Shown here piece after piece: positions 54,861-63,875 of a stretch of 64,000 bases of DNA. The DNA lies in contig NZ_QMFB01000018.1 in NCBI RefSeq assembly GCF_003285015.1, positions 62,001 to 126,000 of the forward strand, written 5' to 3'. The position numbers and the translations under genes are program-made. The DNA comes from Paenibacillus contaminans (GTDB lineage Bacteria > Bacillota > Bacilli > Paenibacillales > NBRC-103111). A model generated the notes under the pieces. The model had not been told where the DNA came from. It ran no database searches and saw only the letters and a list, made by a program, of their open reading frames with translations. Numbering within the stretch: the first letter of the stretch is position 1; the number at the start of each line of letters is the position of its first letter.

Positions 54861-55297
54861 CTACCCGCCGCTTTGCCGCCAGTCGCTGCGGTATTTGCCG
54901 GGAGGAACCCCTGTCATTTGCTTGAACACGCGCGTAAAATTTTGCATGCTGGCATAACGCAGCCGCTCGGTAATTTCCTTGATCGACATTTCGGAACTGT
55001 CGAGGAGCCATTCCTTCGCCTTCGAAATCCGCTAATCAATGACATAATCGACGAAGGTCATGCCGGTCTCTTCCTTGAAGAAGCGGCTGAGCTGATACGG
55101 GGACAGCCGGAGCTGGGCGGCCGCCTGCTGCGTCGACAGGTCGGTTTCGTAGTTCTCGTAAATGTACTCGATCGCCTGACGGATCAAGCCGTGCTTCTGC
55201 GAACCTTCCAATTGCCCGAGATGCCCGCGCAGCGTCGGGAAAAATTCGCTCCGGAACCAGTCCTTCAGTTCCGCGAGCGATTCGGCGGACGTCCCTC
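54861..55297 (-). pseudogene. Remnant of an AraC-family regulator, 5'-truncated with an amber codon
   Basis: One continuous frame encodes a C-terminal AraC double helix-turn-helix: QAIEYIYENYETDLSTQQAA, LRLSPYQLSRFFKEETGMTF, ISKAKEWLLDSSEMSIKEIT, LRYASMQNFTRVFKQMTGVP. A TAG (55032-55034) interrupts it where DYVID is normally followed by Leu. Upstream, the frame ends at a TGA near 55297 with no start and no sensor domain. Both ends of the gene decayed or were deleted. Confidence 0.88.
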
Positions 55298-55348
55298 AAC
55301 ATCCACCTATTAATATTTTCACTTCCCGAAATGCCTGTGTAGCTTCAT

Positions 55349-56764
55349 TTACTCCACCTTCATAAGCTGCCGGGAGCTGTTGGACATCCACACCCGAACC
55401 ACTTCCCCCTGCGCGTTCCGGATAAATCGGAATAACGCTTCTTCGTCATCCAGCGCAAGCAGGAACAAATCCCGTTCCGTCACCGGCTGCAATATCACGT
55501 TTTGCCCCTGGCAGACCAAGACCAGCTTCCCCTCCATCGCCGCAAAGACGATATTTTGGCCTTCATAAGACGAGTAGCGGCCTGTATAGCCATTAAGATC
55601 GTCCCTCTTCATCTCGTAGCCCGCTCTGCGGATGATTCGGGCATCGGGCGAAAGACCTTGAGCAAGATTCAATGCCCGATACAGTACGGCCGAAATCGGA
55701 ACCTCCGCCAGATTGGAGAGCACAATGCCCGTTATCCCTTTCTCCGGAATGAAACACATTCGTGATGAAACGGCCTTTAATCCCCCCCCGTGTTCGATCA
55801 ACGTCGGCCCTCGGTCGCCTTTCGTAATATGAAATCCATAGCCATAAAATTTGCCGGGAGCGATTTGAATGTGCGGCGTCAGCATCTGCCGCACGCTATT
55901 TTCTTGCAGCACCAGGCGATTGCCTACCCTGCCGTAATTTCGATAAATCTCCAGGTACTTCATCATATCTCTGGCGGTAGAGCGCAAAAATCCGGTTCCC
56001 AGCAGCGCCGGCGCCTCCCACCAACCGGGCGCAGGGTAGGTGGTCTTATGTCCGTCTTCCGCTTTGCGAGCAGCATAGGGCATCGTCAATTGCCAGGCCG
56101 GCAGCTTATCCAGGTCGAACGAGGTTGCTTCCATCTCCGCCGGCTGCAAAATCTCCCGCCCCACATACTCCGCAAACTGCACGCCGCTAACCCGTTCCAC
56201 AATCGCCCCCAGCAGGCCATAGCAATCGTTGCAATAACTGAACTGCGTGCCCGGCGGCCCGAGCAATTCATAATCGCAGTCAGCCATAAACGCCATGAGC
56301 TGCTCATACGAATCGATCGGGCCATGCTTCAATAGGGGTGCAGCAGCCGTATACGAATAATCCTTCGTGGATGGGTCCGCATCCAGGGAGCGTTTCATCG
56401 CGTAAAATAAAGTAGGCAGCGGCGGGATCCCCGTCGAATGCGTCATAAAATGATGAATGCGAATTTGCTCCGTCCAGGCCTGATTCGGGGTTGCGAATTC
56501 CGGCAAATAACGGTTGACCGGATCGTCGACAGACAATTTCCCCTGTTCCTGCAGCTTCATCACTGCCGCGCAAGTAAACGATTTGGTAAGGGAAGCGATG
56601 CCGAATACGGTGTCCATGCTGACTGGCAATTTATCCTCCCGATTCCGGCAACCGTAACCTCGGGCATGAACCATCTGCCCATGCTCGGCCACAGCCAGCG
56701 CCATTCCCGGAATGACGTGCTTGCTCATGAAGGAACTTACGAATGCATTCATCGTCTCGCTCAA
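55349..56764 (-). CDS. Serine beta-lactamase-fold hydrolase (class C/esterase type)
   Basis: 471 aa from a TTG at 56764, 8 nt after GGGGGA; the ATG at 56752 is an alternative, and a start at 56866 would overlap the RidA gene. Catalytic SxxK in FGIASLTKSFTCAA, YxN in FSYCNDCYGLLG, and HGG in LIEHGGGLKAVSS. A C-terminal lipocalin-like extension (NGYTGRYSSYEGQNIVFAAM) follows. No signal peptide is seen. Such proteins are peptidases or esterases more often than true beta-lactamases. It shares strand and spacing with the RidA and creatininase genes. Confidence 0.85.
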   Translation of the reverse strand: MSETMNAFVSSFMSKHVIPGMALAVAEHGQMVHARGYGCRNREDKLPVSMDTVFGIASLTKSFTCAAVMKLQEQGKLSVDDPVNRYLPEFATPNQAWTEQIRIHHFMTHSTGIPPLPTLFYAMKRSLDADPSTKDYSYTAAAPLLKHGPIDSYEQLMAFMADCDYELLGPPGTQFSYCNDCYGLLGAIVERVSGVQFAEYVGREILQPAEMEATSFDLDKLPAWQLTMPYAARKAEDGHKTTYPAPGWWEAPALLGTGFLRSTARDMMKYLEIYRNYGRVGNRLVLQENSVRQMLTPHIQIAPGKFYGYGFHITKGDRGPTLIEHGGGLKAVSSRMCFIPEKGITGIVLSNLAEVPISAVLYRALNLAQGLSPDARIIRRAGYEMKRDDLNGYTGRYSSYEGQNIVFAAMEGKLVLVCQGQNVILQPVTERDLFLLALDDEEALFRFIRNAQGEVVRVWMSNSSRQLMKVE

Positions 56765-56816
56765 ATTTGGATTCCCCCATTCTATACGGCGACAGCGATT
56801 TTCAAGCCTTTTCCTC

Positions 56817-57185
56817 TCATCCCTGCCTGCGAACGGCAAACGCATCGATTTCAACAAGAAGCTCATAATTCAAGTCGCAATAAATCGTCGTTCGCGCCGG
56901 GTATGGCGCTGAAAAAAACGTCCCGTATACCTCATTAAACTTCTGATACAGACCGCGATCGGATAAATATACGTTCACTTTCACAATGGAATCCAGGTCC
57001 AGTCCGCTTTCCGCCAAAATAGCCCGGATGTTCTCCATCGTCGCTATGGTTTGGGTTTCTATGTCGGGTCCGACAATCTCCCCCGTCGAAGCATCCAGAC
57101 CTCCTTGGCCGGACACATAGATACAGCCATCCGTTTCGAACGAGCGGGATGCCGGCAATTCGGTAAACACGGTTTGATCTTTCAA
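56817..57185 (-). CDS. RidA/YjgF-family protein
   Basis: 122 aa from a TTG at 57185, 10 nt after GGAGG; this gives the family's usual length, whereas a start at 57233 adds 16 residues. Motifs: IYVSGQGGLDASTGEIVGPD, QTIATMENIRAILAESG, VKVNVYLSD, and TTIYCDLNYELLVEIDAFAV, close to the ARTxVxxxxLPxxxxVEIE ending. The ligand Arg of ARTTIYC is present. It hydrolyses reactive enamines/imines. It overlaps the context of the creatininase gene. Confidence 0.88.
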   Translation of the reverse strand: MKDQTVFTELPASRSFETDGCIYVSGQGGLDASTGEIVGPDIETQTIATMENIRAILAESGLDLDSIVKVNVYLSDRGLYQKFNEVYGTFFSAPYPARTTIYCDLNYELLVEIDAFAVRRQG

Positions 57186-57229
57186 TGAAACCGTTCCTCC
57201 TTTCTCTTTCATTTCTTCGTTACTACTAA

Positions 57230-58048
57230 TCAAGCATAAGCTCTGGTGTTTCCACTCTTCGCCCTTGATGCAAAGCTTCCATGTTCATCCATCGTCTGCA
57301 CGGTTGTTACCAGCCACTCCGCAACACACTTCGTGATCGCATCCAAATAGATACGGCCCGCCGCTGCTGTCGCCCGGTATGGAGCATCGGTATATCCGTC
57401 CAGGCCGGTCAGCTCTCCGTGCTTCCCTATAAACGTGCCGGGGGTCCCACCGTGAATCCATTCCCGGATCGGATGGTCCGTTTCCAAACGGTCGGTTCTT
57501 ACCAGTTCTGGCCGAAGCGCCAAAATGGCCGAGGTTTCAAAGCCGCCCGCATGTCCGGGAACCAGCCCTGTATCGGACGCTTGCAGCGTATCCAGCACAG
57601 AGCCGGACACGCTCCAGTAAGAGGCGCATGCTCCCCATATCCGGTGCTTGACAACCAGATCATTTATCGTCTGAAGCATCATCGGAGCGTTGCCGCCGTG
57701 CGCGTTCACAAAAATAATTTTTTGGAAGCCGTCCGTCACCAAGCTTTCCCCGACATCCCGCAGTACCTGCAAATAGGTTGCCGAAGTAAAGGAGAGCGTG
57801 CCGCCGAAGGAAAGGTGATGCTCCGAACAGCCGATTGTCAGGACCGGTGCCATCAGAATATCTGCCATATCAGCCGCTTGACGAACGGCGCCGGAAACCA
57901 CATGCTCGCAAATCAGGCTGTCCGTATACACAGGCAAGTGCGGACCGTGCTGCTCTGTCGCGGCAAGCGGGACCACAACGGCACACCCGGCCTTCGCCCT
58001 CTGTGAAATATCTTCCCGTGTTAAATGATGCATATGGATTTCAGTCAT
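57230..58048 (-). CDS. Creatininase-family amidohydrolase
   Basis: 272 aa, ATG behind GGGGGA. Metal-site motifs of the family: VPLAATEQHGPHLPVYTDSL, IFVNAHGGNAPMM and GHAGGFETSAIL. Members cleave amide bonds in creatinine, formamide or late riboflavin/mycofactocin-type intermediates. Here it lies with RidA, beta-lactamase-fold and ceramidase-like genes, so an amide-bearing carbon source is a possible substrate; inference. Confidence 0.9.
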   Translation of the reverse strand: MTEIHMHHLTREDISQRAKAGCAVVVPLAATEQHGPHLPVYTDSLICEHVVSGAVRQAADMADILMAPVLTIGCSEHHLSFGGTLSFTSATYLQVLRDVGESLVTDGFQKIIFVNAHGGNAPMMLQTINDLVVKHRIWGACASYWSVSGSVLDTLQASDTGLVPGHAGGFETSAILALRPELVRTDRLETDHPIREWIHGGTPGTFIGKHGELTGLDGYTDAPYRATAAAGRIYLDAITKCVAEWLVTTVQTMDEHGSFASRAKSGNTRAYA

Positions 58049-58106
58049 AGCTGTATCCCCCAGTCGCTACCGATATCAGTCAAAGATTGAAATAAACATT
58101 CATTGC

Positions 58107-58238
58107 TTAAAGCCACTCTGCATTGCACCGCACCTCGAGGCCCAGCTTGCGCAGCTCCTCCGTTACTCTGCTCGCGTGCGAAATTCCTGAAAGCTCAGTT
58201 CCGAATAATGATGCAGCTCGCGGCGAATGCGATCAACG
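58107..58238 (-). pseudogene. Remnant of the N-terminus of an M20 amidohydrolase
   Basis: The minus strand reads VDRIRRELHHYSELSFQEF, the M20 signature ELHxxPELSFxE, then shifts frame near 58165 and continues ASRVTEELRKLGLEVRCN to a stop at 58107. Together the two frames match the first about 45 residues of M20/hippurate-hydrolase-type enzymes. The rest of the gene is missing before the creatininase start at 58048. Confidence 0.75.
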
Positions 58239-58591
58239 TTCCCTCCAGCTACGTCTTCCGCCGCGATCACCTGCTGCGCCTCCCGCATGAGCGCCTTGGC
58301 GATTCCTATCCCGCGATACTCCGGCGCCACTCCGGTGCCCCCGTTCCAGGCCCATTTTGCGCCGTCAACCGTCTTGGTCGCGAGAAATAGGAACCCGGCA
58401 GGATCATCGCCAACAAACGCTACAACCGACAACGACGGCTTGATCGAGCTGCCTGCGAAGCTGGCCAGCAGCTGTTCCAAACTCCTCGTCATGTCCGAAT
58501 AATAGCCGGAGAAGCCGCGATTCCAAAGCGACAAGGCCTCGTCAAACGTACAAGTGTTCAAACGCCCGAACCGAACCGTTTCGTTGTCCAT
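58163..58591 (-). CDS. Truncated GNAT acetyltransferase fused to an M20 fragment
   Basis: 142-codon frame, ATG behind AGAGG. Residues 1-115 look like a GNAT protein (TFDEALSLWNRGFSGYYSDM) with acetyl-CoA motif VAPEYRGIGIAKALMREAQQ. From about residue 120 the sequence becomes the M20 N-terminus (DRIRRELHHYSELSF). The GNAT motif B with its terminal beta strands is missing. Most likely a deletion joined two genes and left a non-functional product. Confidence 0.7.
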   Translation of the reverse strand: MDNETVRFGRLNTCTFDEALSLWNRGFSGYYSDMTRSLEQLLASFAGSSIKPSLSVVAFVGDDPAGFLFLATKTVDGAKWAWNGGTGVAPEYRGIGIAKALMREAQQVIAAEDVAGGNVDRIRRELHHYSELSFQEFRTRAE

Positions 58592-58615
58592 AGAGGATAC
58601 CTCTGTTTAAATAAA

Positions 58616-59902
58616 TTATCCGCTGATCTTGTTTAAAAGCTCGATCGCCCGCTCGACGAACAACTCGCCTGTTCCCGAAGGCAGCCGGTTGTTGGACGTC
58701 AACCGAGGCTCGTAGCCGCCGTTAGCAAACGCTTCGCGCGTGCAGATGTAACCGAAAGCGGAGCCGTTGCTCAACTCATTGACCGCCGTGTAAGGGAACG
58801 GAGACGCCGCTTTGATCGCCAGTCCCAGTTCGACAAAAAGCTCTCCCGGGCAGCCGACTACGGCAAAAGGCCCAAGCTTGATCGCTTGAAGCTCAATATC
58901 CGCAATCTGCTCGCCATGCTCATAAGCCAACAACACTTCGGCGGCGAACGTCTTCCTTACCTGGCTTTCCGTATCCGAGACGAGGCGCTGCCGCGCCTGC
59001 TCTACCTCCGATTCGCTCGGAAACCGGCAGGCGATTTGAAAACCTACCTGCCCTACGCCGATTTCTACGTCGTCCGTTAACAAAGCCTTCTCCCTCGTCT
59101 TCAGCACTTCTCCGGCGAGGACACGTCCCATCACCCGATGATGCTCCTGGTGTATGGGCCACTTGCCGCTGACGTCGATATGATTGATATTGCCGCTGGC
59201 GCCCATCCAGAAAAGACTGACGACCTGCGCGCCGAGCACCTGTTTCAGCGACGCGCTCAGCTCTCCCGGGTAATCGGCGCTGTACAGCGTGCCGCCGACC
59301 GTATCGGTATGGCAGGCGTAATTCGTCACAACCCCGATCGGGTTGCCGTCCGCATCGTCGATCCGTACGACCAGCACTTGCGGATCGATCGGCCCCTCCG
59401 GCCGTTCAATGTCGGGATTGCCGACGCCCGGATTCATCTTGACTTTGCCGTCCTTCATCCAGAACCGCCGATTAAAGGCAATGTCCGCCTCCGTACCGGA
59501 AGCGAAGCCGATCCGCGCCTGTTTTCTGGTCCGGTAGGCGACGATGGCCGCATCCGCTCCCTTCTCCGTCAGCAGCTTCAAATATGCCTCGTCAGCTGAT
59601 ATAAACGAATAGGTCACGACCGGCGGACCGGTATGCGTATGCGTTGCGGACACCATGATGGAAGACTCCGGTATGCCCGTTTCTTTATGTATTCGCTCCC
59701 GAATGCCGAGCACGACGCGACGCGGCAAGTCGATGCAATCCAGGGCGACCCATGCCGCAATCCCTTTCTCCGTTTCGGCAATGAGCGCCTTCGCGAACAG
59801 AGCGTCCATCACGCCGGTCGATTTGCGATCATTGAAGTAACCGGGCATGGAGCTTTGCAGCGCCGGCGTAATATCCATTTCCGCCATTCCGCAGGAGAGC
59901 AT
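58616..59902 (-). CDS. Neutral ceramidase-like amidohydrolase (N-terminal domain type)
   Basis: 428 aa; start MLSCGMAEMDITPALQSSMP gives the family's opening GxAxxDITP. SSIMVSATHTHTGPPV carries the zinc-binding HTH-GP motif and the segment GVVTNYACHTDTVGG supplies a further metal ligand. IGCPGELFVELGLAIKAASP also fits. No signal peptide, so it is a cytoplasmic relative rather than a secreted ceramidase. It probably hydrolyses an N-acyl or similar amide. It lies 24 bp upstream of the truncated GNAT. Confidence 0.85.
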   Translation of the reverse strand: MLSCGMAEMDITPALQSSMPGYFNDRKSTGVMDALFAKALIAETEKGIAAWVALDCIDLPRRVVLGIRERIHKETGIPESSIMVSATHTHTGPPVVTYSFISADEAYLKLLTEKGADAAIVAYRTRKQARIGFASGTEADIAFNRRFWMKDGKVKMNPGVGNPDIERPEGPIDPQVLVVRIDDADGNPIGVVTNYACHTDTVGGTLYSADYPGELSASLKQVLGAQVVSLFWMGASGNINHIDVSGKWPIHQEHHRVMGRVLAGEVLKTREKALLTDDVEIGVGQVGFQIACRFPSESEVEQARQRLVSDTESQVRKTFAAEVLLAYEHGEQIADIELQAIKLGPFAVVGCPGELFVELGLAIKAASPFPYTAVNELSNGSAFGYICTREAFANGGYEPRLTSNNRLPSGTGELFVERAIELLNKISG

Positions 59903-60032
59903 GTTTCATCAACCTCGCTTTAGTATAAAATTAGACCTTGCGCTCGAACCTTGTATCGCCACACTTGGGCCGTCGTTTCACTCGGCGCCATCCTGCATAC
60001 GTCCGCGCGGTTCGCGCGCTGCAGCCGGTGAG

Positions 60033-62291
60033 CTAGTTCGTCACACCCCCGAAAGGCTTAAACATGGCATCGAATAATGAGATAGAACCTGACGCCGTTG
60101 CGGCGGCATCGATTGAAAGCGCCCCTAGTCCGGGATTTACAGCCGTTATTTTCGCAGCTGCCGGTATTCCCTGTCCTTTAATCTCGTCACCAACCATCCA
60201 AGCTGATATATTGGTTAGGCCCGTTATTTGATTGCTACCGAGCGTTAAGGTTCCTATTGAAGCTGTATGCGCTTTGCCGCCTTCCGTACAAACCCACCCG
60301 ACATAACCTCCCCCAGCCGGTGAACGATTCAAGATTTGTTCCCCCGTGCGCCAAACCCCATATTCGGGAGCCGAGGTCAAAGTCCGATAGGTTTGAAGAG
60401 GAAAATACGGCCGAATATCGTTCACATCATCTACCGTATACACTACTGGAGAGAAGTACTCGAATTCTAAGCCGCTCGCGGGGGATATTCCGAACGGATA
60501 GTAATAAAGCATCGCATTGCTCGCCGACTGTCCCGCCTTGATGGCAGCCGTTATGGTCGCCCACTGGCCATTGCGGAAAGCGTCGCCGTAGCCGTATACA
60601 TTAAAATCCTCGATCTGTTGCGCGGACATTCCGTTATCGTTTAATCTGATATTTAGATACGGTTCGGCTGGCGTGCTGTTTTGCTTAAGCGTCCAGCATA
60701 CGACTACCCATTTTCCTGCATCGATCTGGATGTTCCGCAAGTCGGTCACGATTCCCGTTCCGCTCGTAACCCCGGTTCTCGAAAGCAACCCCGTTTCGTG
60801 TACCGGCGTTCGGCTTGCATGATTATAGGAAACCGTAGCGGATACCGACTGATAAGCCGGCGGATCGATAAAAGCGGGCTGCAAACAATCGGATCGTGAA
60901 TACGTTATCGAGACGCTATTGTTGAGCAGCCGTTCGGACATCACCATTCCGGTCGTAAAGTCCATCTTATTCGTGTGCTGCGGCCAATAAGGATCCGAGC
61001 ATCGCCCGGGAGCGGTCGCAAACAAATAGACGCGATGTGATGTCATGGTCCCGTAGTAAAAGTTCTCGCCGATATCGAACGGCCCTCTTGAACCCCATAC
61101 TTCGATGCACGCGTTGCCAACATTCGCTTCGAAATAATTGTTTTTGATCACGAGGCCGCGATACGAGTTCGAAACTTTGATCGGATCCCGTTGTCCTTCC
61201 AGCACATTGTGACAAATCGAAACATTATGCCCCTCAATATGAATGCCTCCCTGACCGGGCTCGCTATAACCGTTCTGCCCCCCTTCATTCAACTCATAAA
61301 TAAAGCTGTTCCAGTGGCCGAATGAGGTTTTGGCAATCCAATTATTATGCATGGTCGAGGATTGGATGATCCGAATGACCCCCATCGACGCTTCGCTTCC
61401 CGAACTGGCCGAGCTGGCGTAGAGATCGAAAGCCGTTTCGAATCCTTGCACGGATATTTTCTCGCAAAGAATGTCCCTGCTAAATTGACCGCTACCCCCA
61501 AGGTCGAATCCGAAGCATCGCTTGGCCTTCAATCGTCCGGAACCGCCGGTTGCGAACGTAAGGCCGCTAGCTTTAAATCCGTTTATCGGATTTGTGTGGG
61601 AAAGCCACACGCAGTCGCCCGTATGATCGGCGTGCAGGGTTGCAGGCACCTTGGAGTCGAATAGGGTGATCGGAGTCTGGATATTTCGGTTGCCGTTCCC
61701 CGATAATGTAATATTGGAGCAGCGTACAATAAGCCGCGAAGTCGTCCGATAAGTACCCTCAGCGAAAAAGACGGTCCCTCCATGCGGAATGCTGTCCATT
61801 GCCGCTTGAATGGAGGCTGTATCGTCTGTCGTTCCGTCACCCTTGGCGCCGAACCATTTCACATGGACGACCCCAGCGACAAACGATCGTTTGAACCTGT
61901 CTCCGGAAGTTGAAACGAGTATCGTGCCCATATTATCCGCCGATACGGTATCAGCGGCATCGAAAGTAAAATGGCCTTCCTGTCCCGTGTCCTTAACATA
62001 GTAGACAATGTCCGGATCTGGGGCCGTTAAGACGCGGAGTTCGGCAATTGTAGTCACGCAGATGCTGCTGCAAGCGAGCGTCATTTCGCTACTGCCGCTC
62101 ATGGGGTTGCTATAATCCGTAACCGGTGGCGATTGCCCGAACGCCGTTCTTGCTGCAGGCCAGCCGCTGGTTACAGCCGCAGCTCCGGCAACGCCAATAT
62201 AGGCTAACAAGCTTCTCCTGCTCAACCTGCCGGACGCTTCAGTCGGGCCCTCCGTATTCCCTTGAATCATTTGCCCATTACGCTCTTCCAT
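60033..62291 (-). CDS. Tat-exported pectate lyase-superfamily beta-helix protein
   Basis: 752 aa from the ATG at 62291, 7 nt after AGAGGAGG. Twin-arginine signal (GRLSRRSLLAYIGVAGAAAV), then the same head domain as the protein at 13722 (TIAELRVLTAPDPDIVYYVK, ADNMGTILVSTSGDRFKRS, VKWFGAKGDGTTDDTASIQA). The middle is beta-helix (NITLSGNGNRNIQTPIT, NVSICHNVLEGQRDPIKVSN). The last about 300 residues are an added sandwich-rich region. Lies downstream of an aldehyde dehydrogenase gene. Substrate unknown; pectin-like polysaccharide is a guess. Confidence 0.86.
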   Translation of the reverse strand: MEERNGQMIQGNTEGPTEASGRLSRRSLLAYIGVAGAAAVTSGWPAARTAFGQSPPVTDYSNPMSGSSEMTLACSSICVTTIAELRVLTAPDPDIVYYVKDTGQEGHFTFDAADTVSADNMGTILVSTSGDRFKRSFVAGVVHVKWFGAKGDGTTDDTASIQAAMDSIPHGGTVFFAEGTYRTTSRLIVRCSNITLSGNGNRNIQTPITLFDSKVPATLHADHTGDCVWLSHTNPINGFKASGLTFATGGSGRLKAKRCFGFDLGGSGQFSRDILCEKISVQGFETAFDLYASSASSGSEASMGVIRIIQSSTMHNNWIAKTSFGHWNSFIYELNEGGQNGYSEPGQGGIHIEGHNVSICHNVLEGQRDPIKVSNSYRGLVIKNNYFEANVGNACIEVWGSRGPFDIGENFYYGTMTSHRVYLFATAPGRCSDPYWPQHTNKMDFTTGMVMSERLLNNSVSITYSRSDCLQPAFIDPPAYQSVSATVSYNHASRTPVHETGLLSRTGVTSGTGIVTDLRNIQIDAGKWVVVCWTLKQNSTPAEPYLNIRLNDNGMSAQQIEDFNVYGYGDAFRNGQWATITAAIKAGQSASNAMLYYYPFGISPASGLEFEYFSPVVYTVDDVNDIRPYFPLQTYRTLTSAPEYGVWRTGEQILNRSPAGGGYVGWVCTEGGKAHTASIGTLTLGSNQITGLTNISAWMVGDEIKGQGIPAAAKITAVNPGLGALSIDAAATASGSISLFDAMFKPFGGVTN

Positions 62292-62365
62292 GCTCCATCC
62301 TCCTCTTCCCAAGTGAGAAAATAGATGCAGGCGAATTCTTAGATGGTCGGCGATCGCGATAACGA

Positions 62366-63850
62366 CTAGCCGCTCATTGTAACTGTCTTTACGGCCGTAA
62401 AAAACTCAATGGCTGCCTGGCCCTGTTCACGGGAATGCGAGCTTGACTGCTTCATGCCGCCAAAGGGCGCTTGCAGCTCAACGCCGGCACTTTCTCCATT
62501 GATGCGGACAAGTCCTGCTTCAATCTCCTGAATAAATATCATCGTTTCCGACAGGTTCTTGCTGAACAGCGAAGCGCTAAGCCCAAAGCGAACATCATTG
62601 GCCAGTTGAATCGCCTCTTTCAACGTGTCCGCCTTCATCAGCACCAATACAGGGCCAAAAATTTCCTCCTGGGCGATTGTCATCTCCGATCGCACTTCAT
62701 CGAACAAGGTAGGCTCGACGAAATACCCGTTTGCAAAGCATTCGCCCTGGGGCTGCCCGCCCCCGATAAGAAGACGGGCTCCTTCCTCTTTACCCTTCTG
62801 AATAAATCCAAGCACTCTCTCTAATTGAGCTTTGCCGGCTAGCGGCCCCATCCATGTATCCGCGTCCATACCGTTTCCAATCTTGATCCGCTTGATCCTT
62901 TCCACCAATCGTTCAAGGAACGGCTCATAAATACGGCTTAGTACGATTACTCTGCTGGTTGCCGTGCATTTTTGTCCGGTTGAGCGCATGGCGCCGGCGA
63001 TCGTCAGTTCCGCAGCTTGATCGAGATCGGCATGCTCCGTTACGATAACCGGATTTTTGCCGCCCATTTCAAGCTGGACCTTCGCCCCTCGGGAAAGTGC
63101 CGATATCCCGATGCGCTTTCCGACGTTATTCGATCCCGTAAATGTAATGGCCTGTACATCGGGGTGCTCCACAAGCGCCTGTCCAACCCCAGTTCCGCTT
63201 CCTGTTACCATATTGATAACGCCCGGAGGAAAGCCTGCATCCGCAAATGCTTCAACGATTTTGGCGGCCGTAATTCCCGTTTCGGCGGCAGGCTTCAGGA
63301 CAACGGTATTTCCGTAGACAAGGGCCGGCACCAGCTTCCATAGCGGAATCGCAACCGGAAAATTCCACGGCGTGATGACGCCCACGACGCCTAACGGCAC
63401 GCGAGTGGTAAATAACAGGTTTGTGCTCTCCCCCGAAGGAATCACATCGCCGGTTTTGCGCAATCCTTCTCCGGCATAATACCGCAGTATCGCGGTCCCC
63501 CGCGCCGTTTCCGCGAATGCCTCGGCATACGTTTTACCCATCTCACGGGTCATCGTCTGCGCGATGTCTGCTTTTCGTTCATCAAGCAGGTCCGCCGCTT
63601 TGATCAAATAAGCGGCCCGCTGCATACCGGATAGCCGCTTCCACGCGCCGAATGTTTGCTTCGCAGCACGCACCGCCGCATTCACATCTTCCGCGTCGGA
63701 CTCTTGAACAAACCCGACAGTCTCCCGGGTATCGGCAGGGTTTACATTCCGAAGCAACCGCCCTGTCCCGGATGCCTGCCAGACGCCGTCTATATAATTA
63801 AGATAGGTTGTCGGTAGCTTCTCTTGTTCAAGATCGGGTTGATCTATCAT
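62366..63850 (-). CDS. Aldehyde dehydrogenase (2-oxoglutarate-semialdehyde dehydrogenase-like)
   Basis: 494 aa behind AGAAGGAGA. Complete ALDH fold: VITPWNFPVAIPLWKLVPAL, FTGSNNVGKRIG, catalytic Glu in QLEMGGKNPV, catalytic Cys in STGQKCTATSR. NAD(P)-dependent oxidation of a semialdehyde to an acid. The opening (NYIDGVWQASGTGRLLRNVN) and length fit the glucarate/galactarate semialdehyde branch, but specificity cannot be settled. Follows an oxidoreductase-like gene by 26 bp, suggesting one pathway for acid-sugar breakdown. Confidence 0.9.
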   Translation of the reverse strand: MIDQPDLEQEKLPTTYLNYIDGVWQASGTGRLLRNVNPADTRETVGFVQESDAEDVNAAVRAAKQTFGAWKRLSGMQRAAYLIKAADLLDERKADIAQTMTREMGKTYAEAFAETARGTAILRYYAGEGLRKTGDVIPSGESTNLLFTTRVPLGVVGVITPWNFPVAIPLWKLVPALVYGNTVVLKPAAETGITAAKIVEAFADAGFPPGVINMVTGSGTGVGQALVEHPDVQAITFTGSNNVGKRIGISALSRGAKVQLEMGGKNPVIVTEHADLDQAAELTIAGAMRSTGQKCTATSRVIVLSRIYEPFLERLVERIKRIKIGNGMDADTWMGPLAGKAQLERVLGFIQKGKEEGARLLIGGGQPQGECFANGYFVEPTLFDEVRSEMTIAQEEIFGPVLVLMKADTLKEAIQLANDVRFGLSASLFSKNLSETMIFIQEIEAGLVRINGESAGVELQAPFGGMKQSSSHSREQGQAAIEFFTAVKTVTMSG

Positions 63851-63875
63851 AGTCCGGTCTCCTTCTTGAATGGTT

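Noticed and set aside
59903..60032. A 23-codon minus-strand frame before the ceramidase-like gene
   Set aside because: Too short and without a ribosome site or conserved feature.
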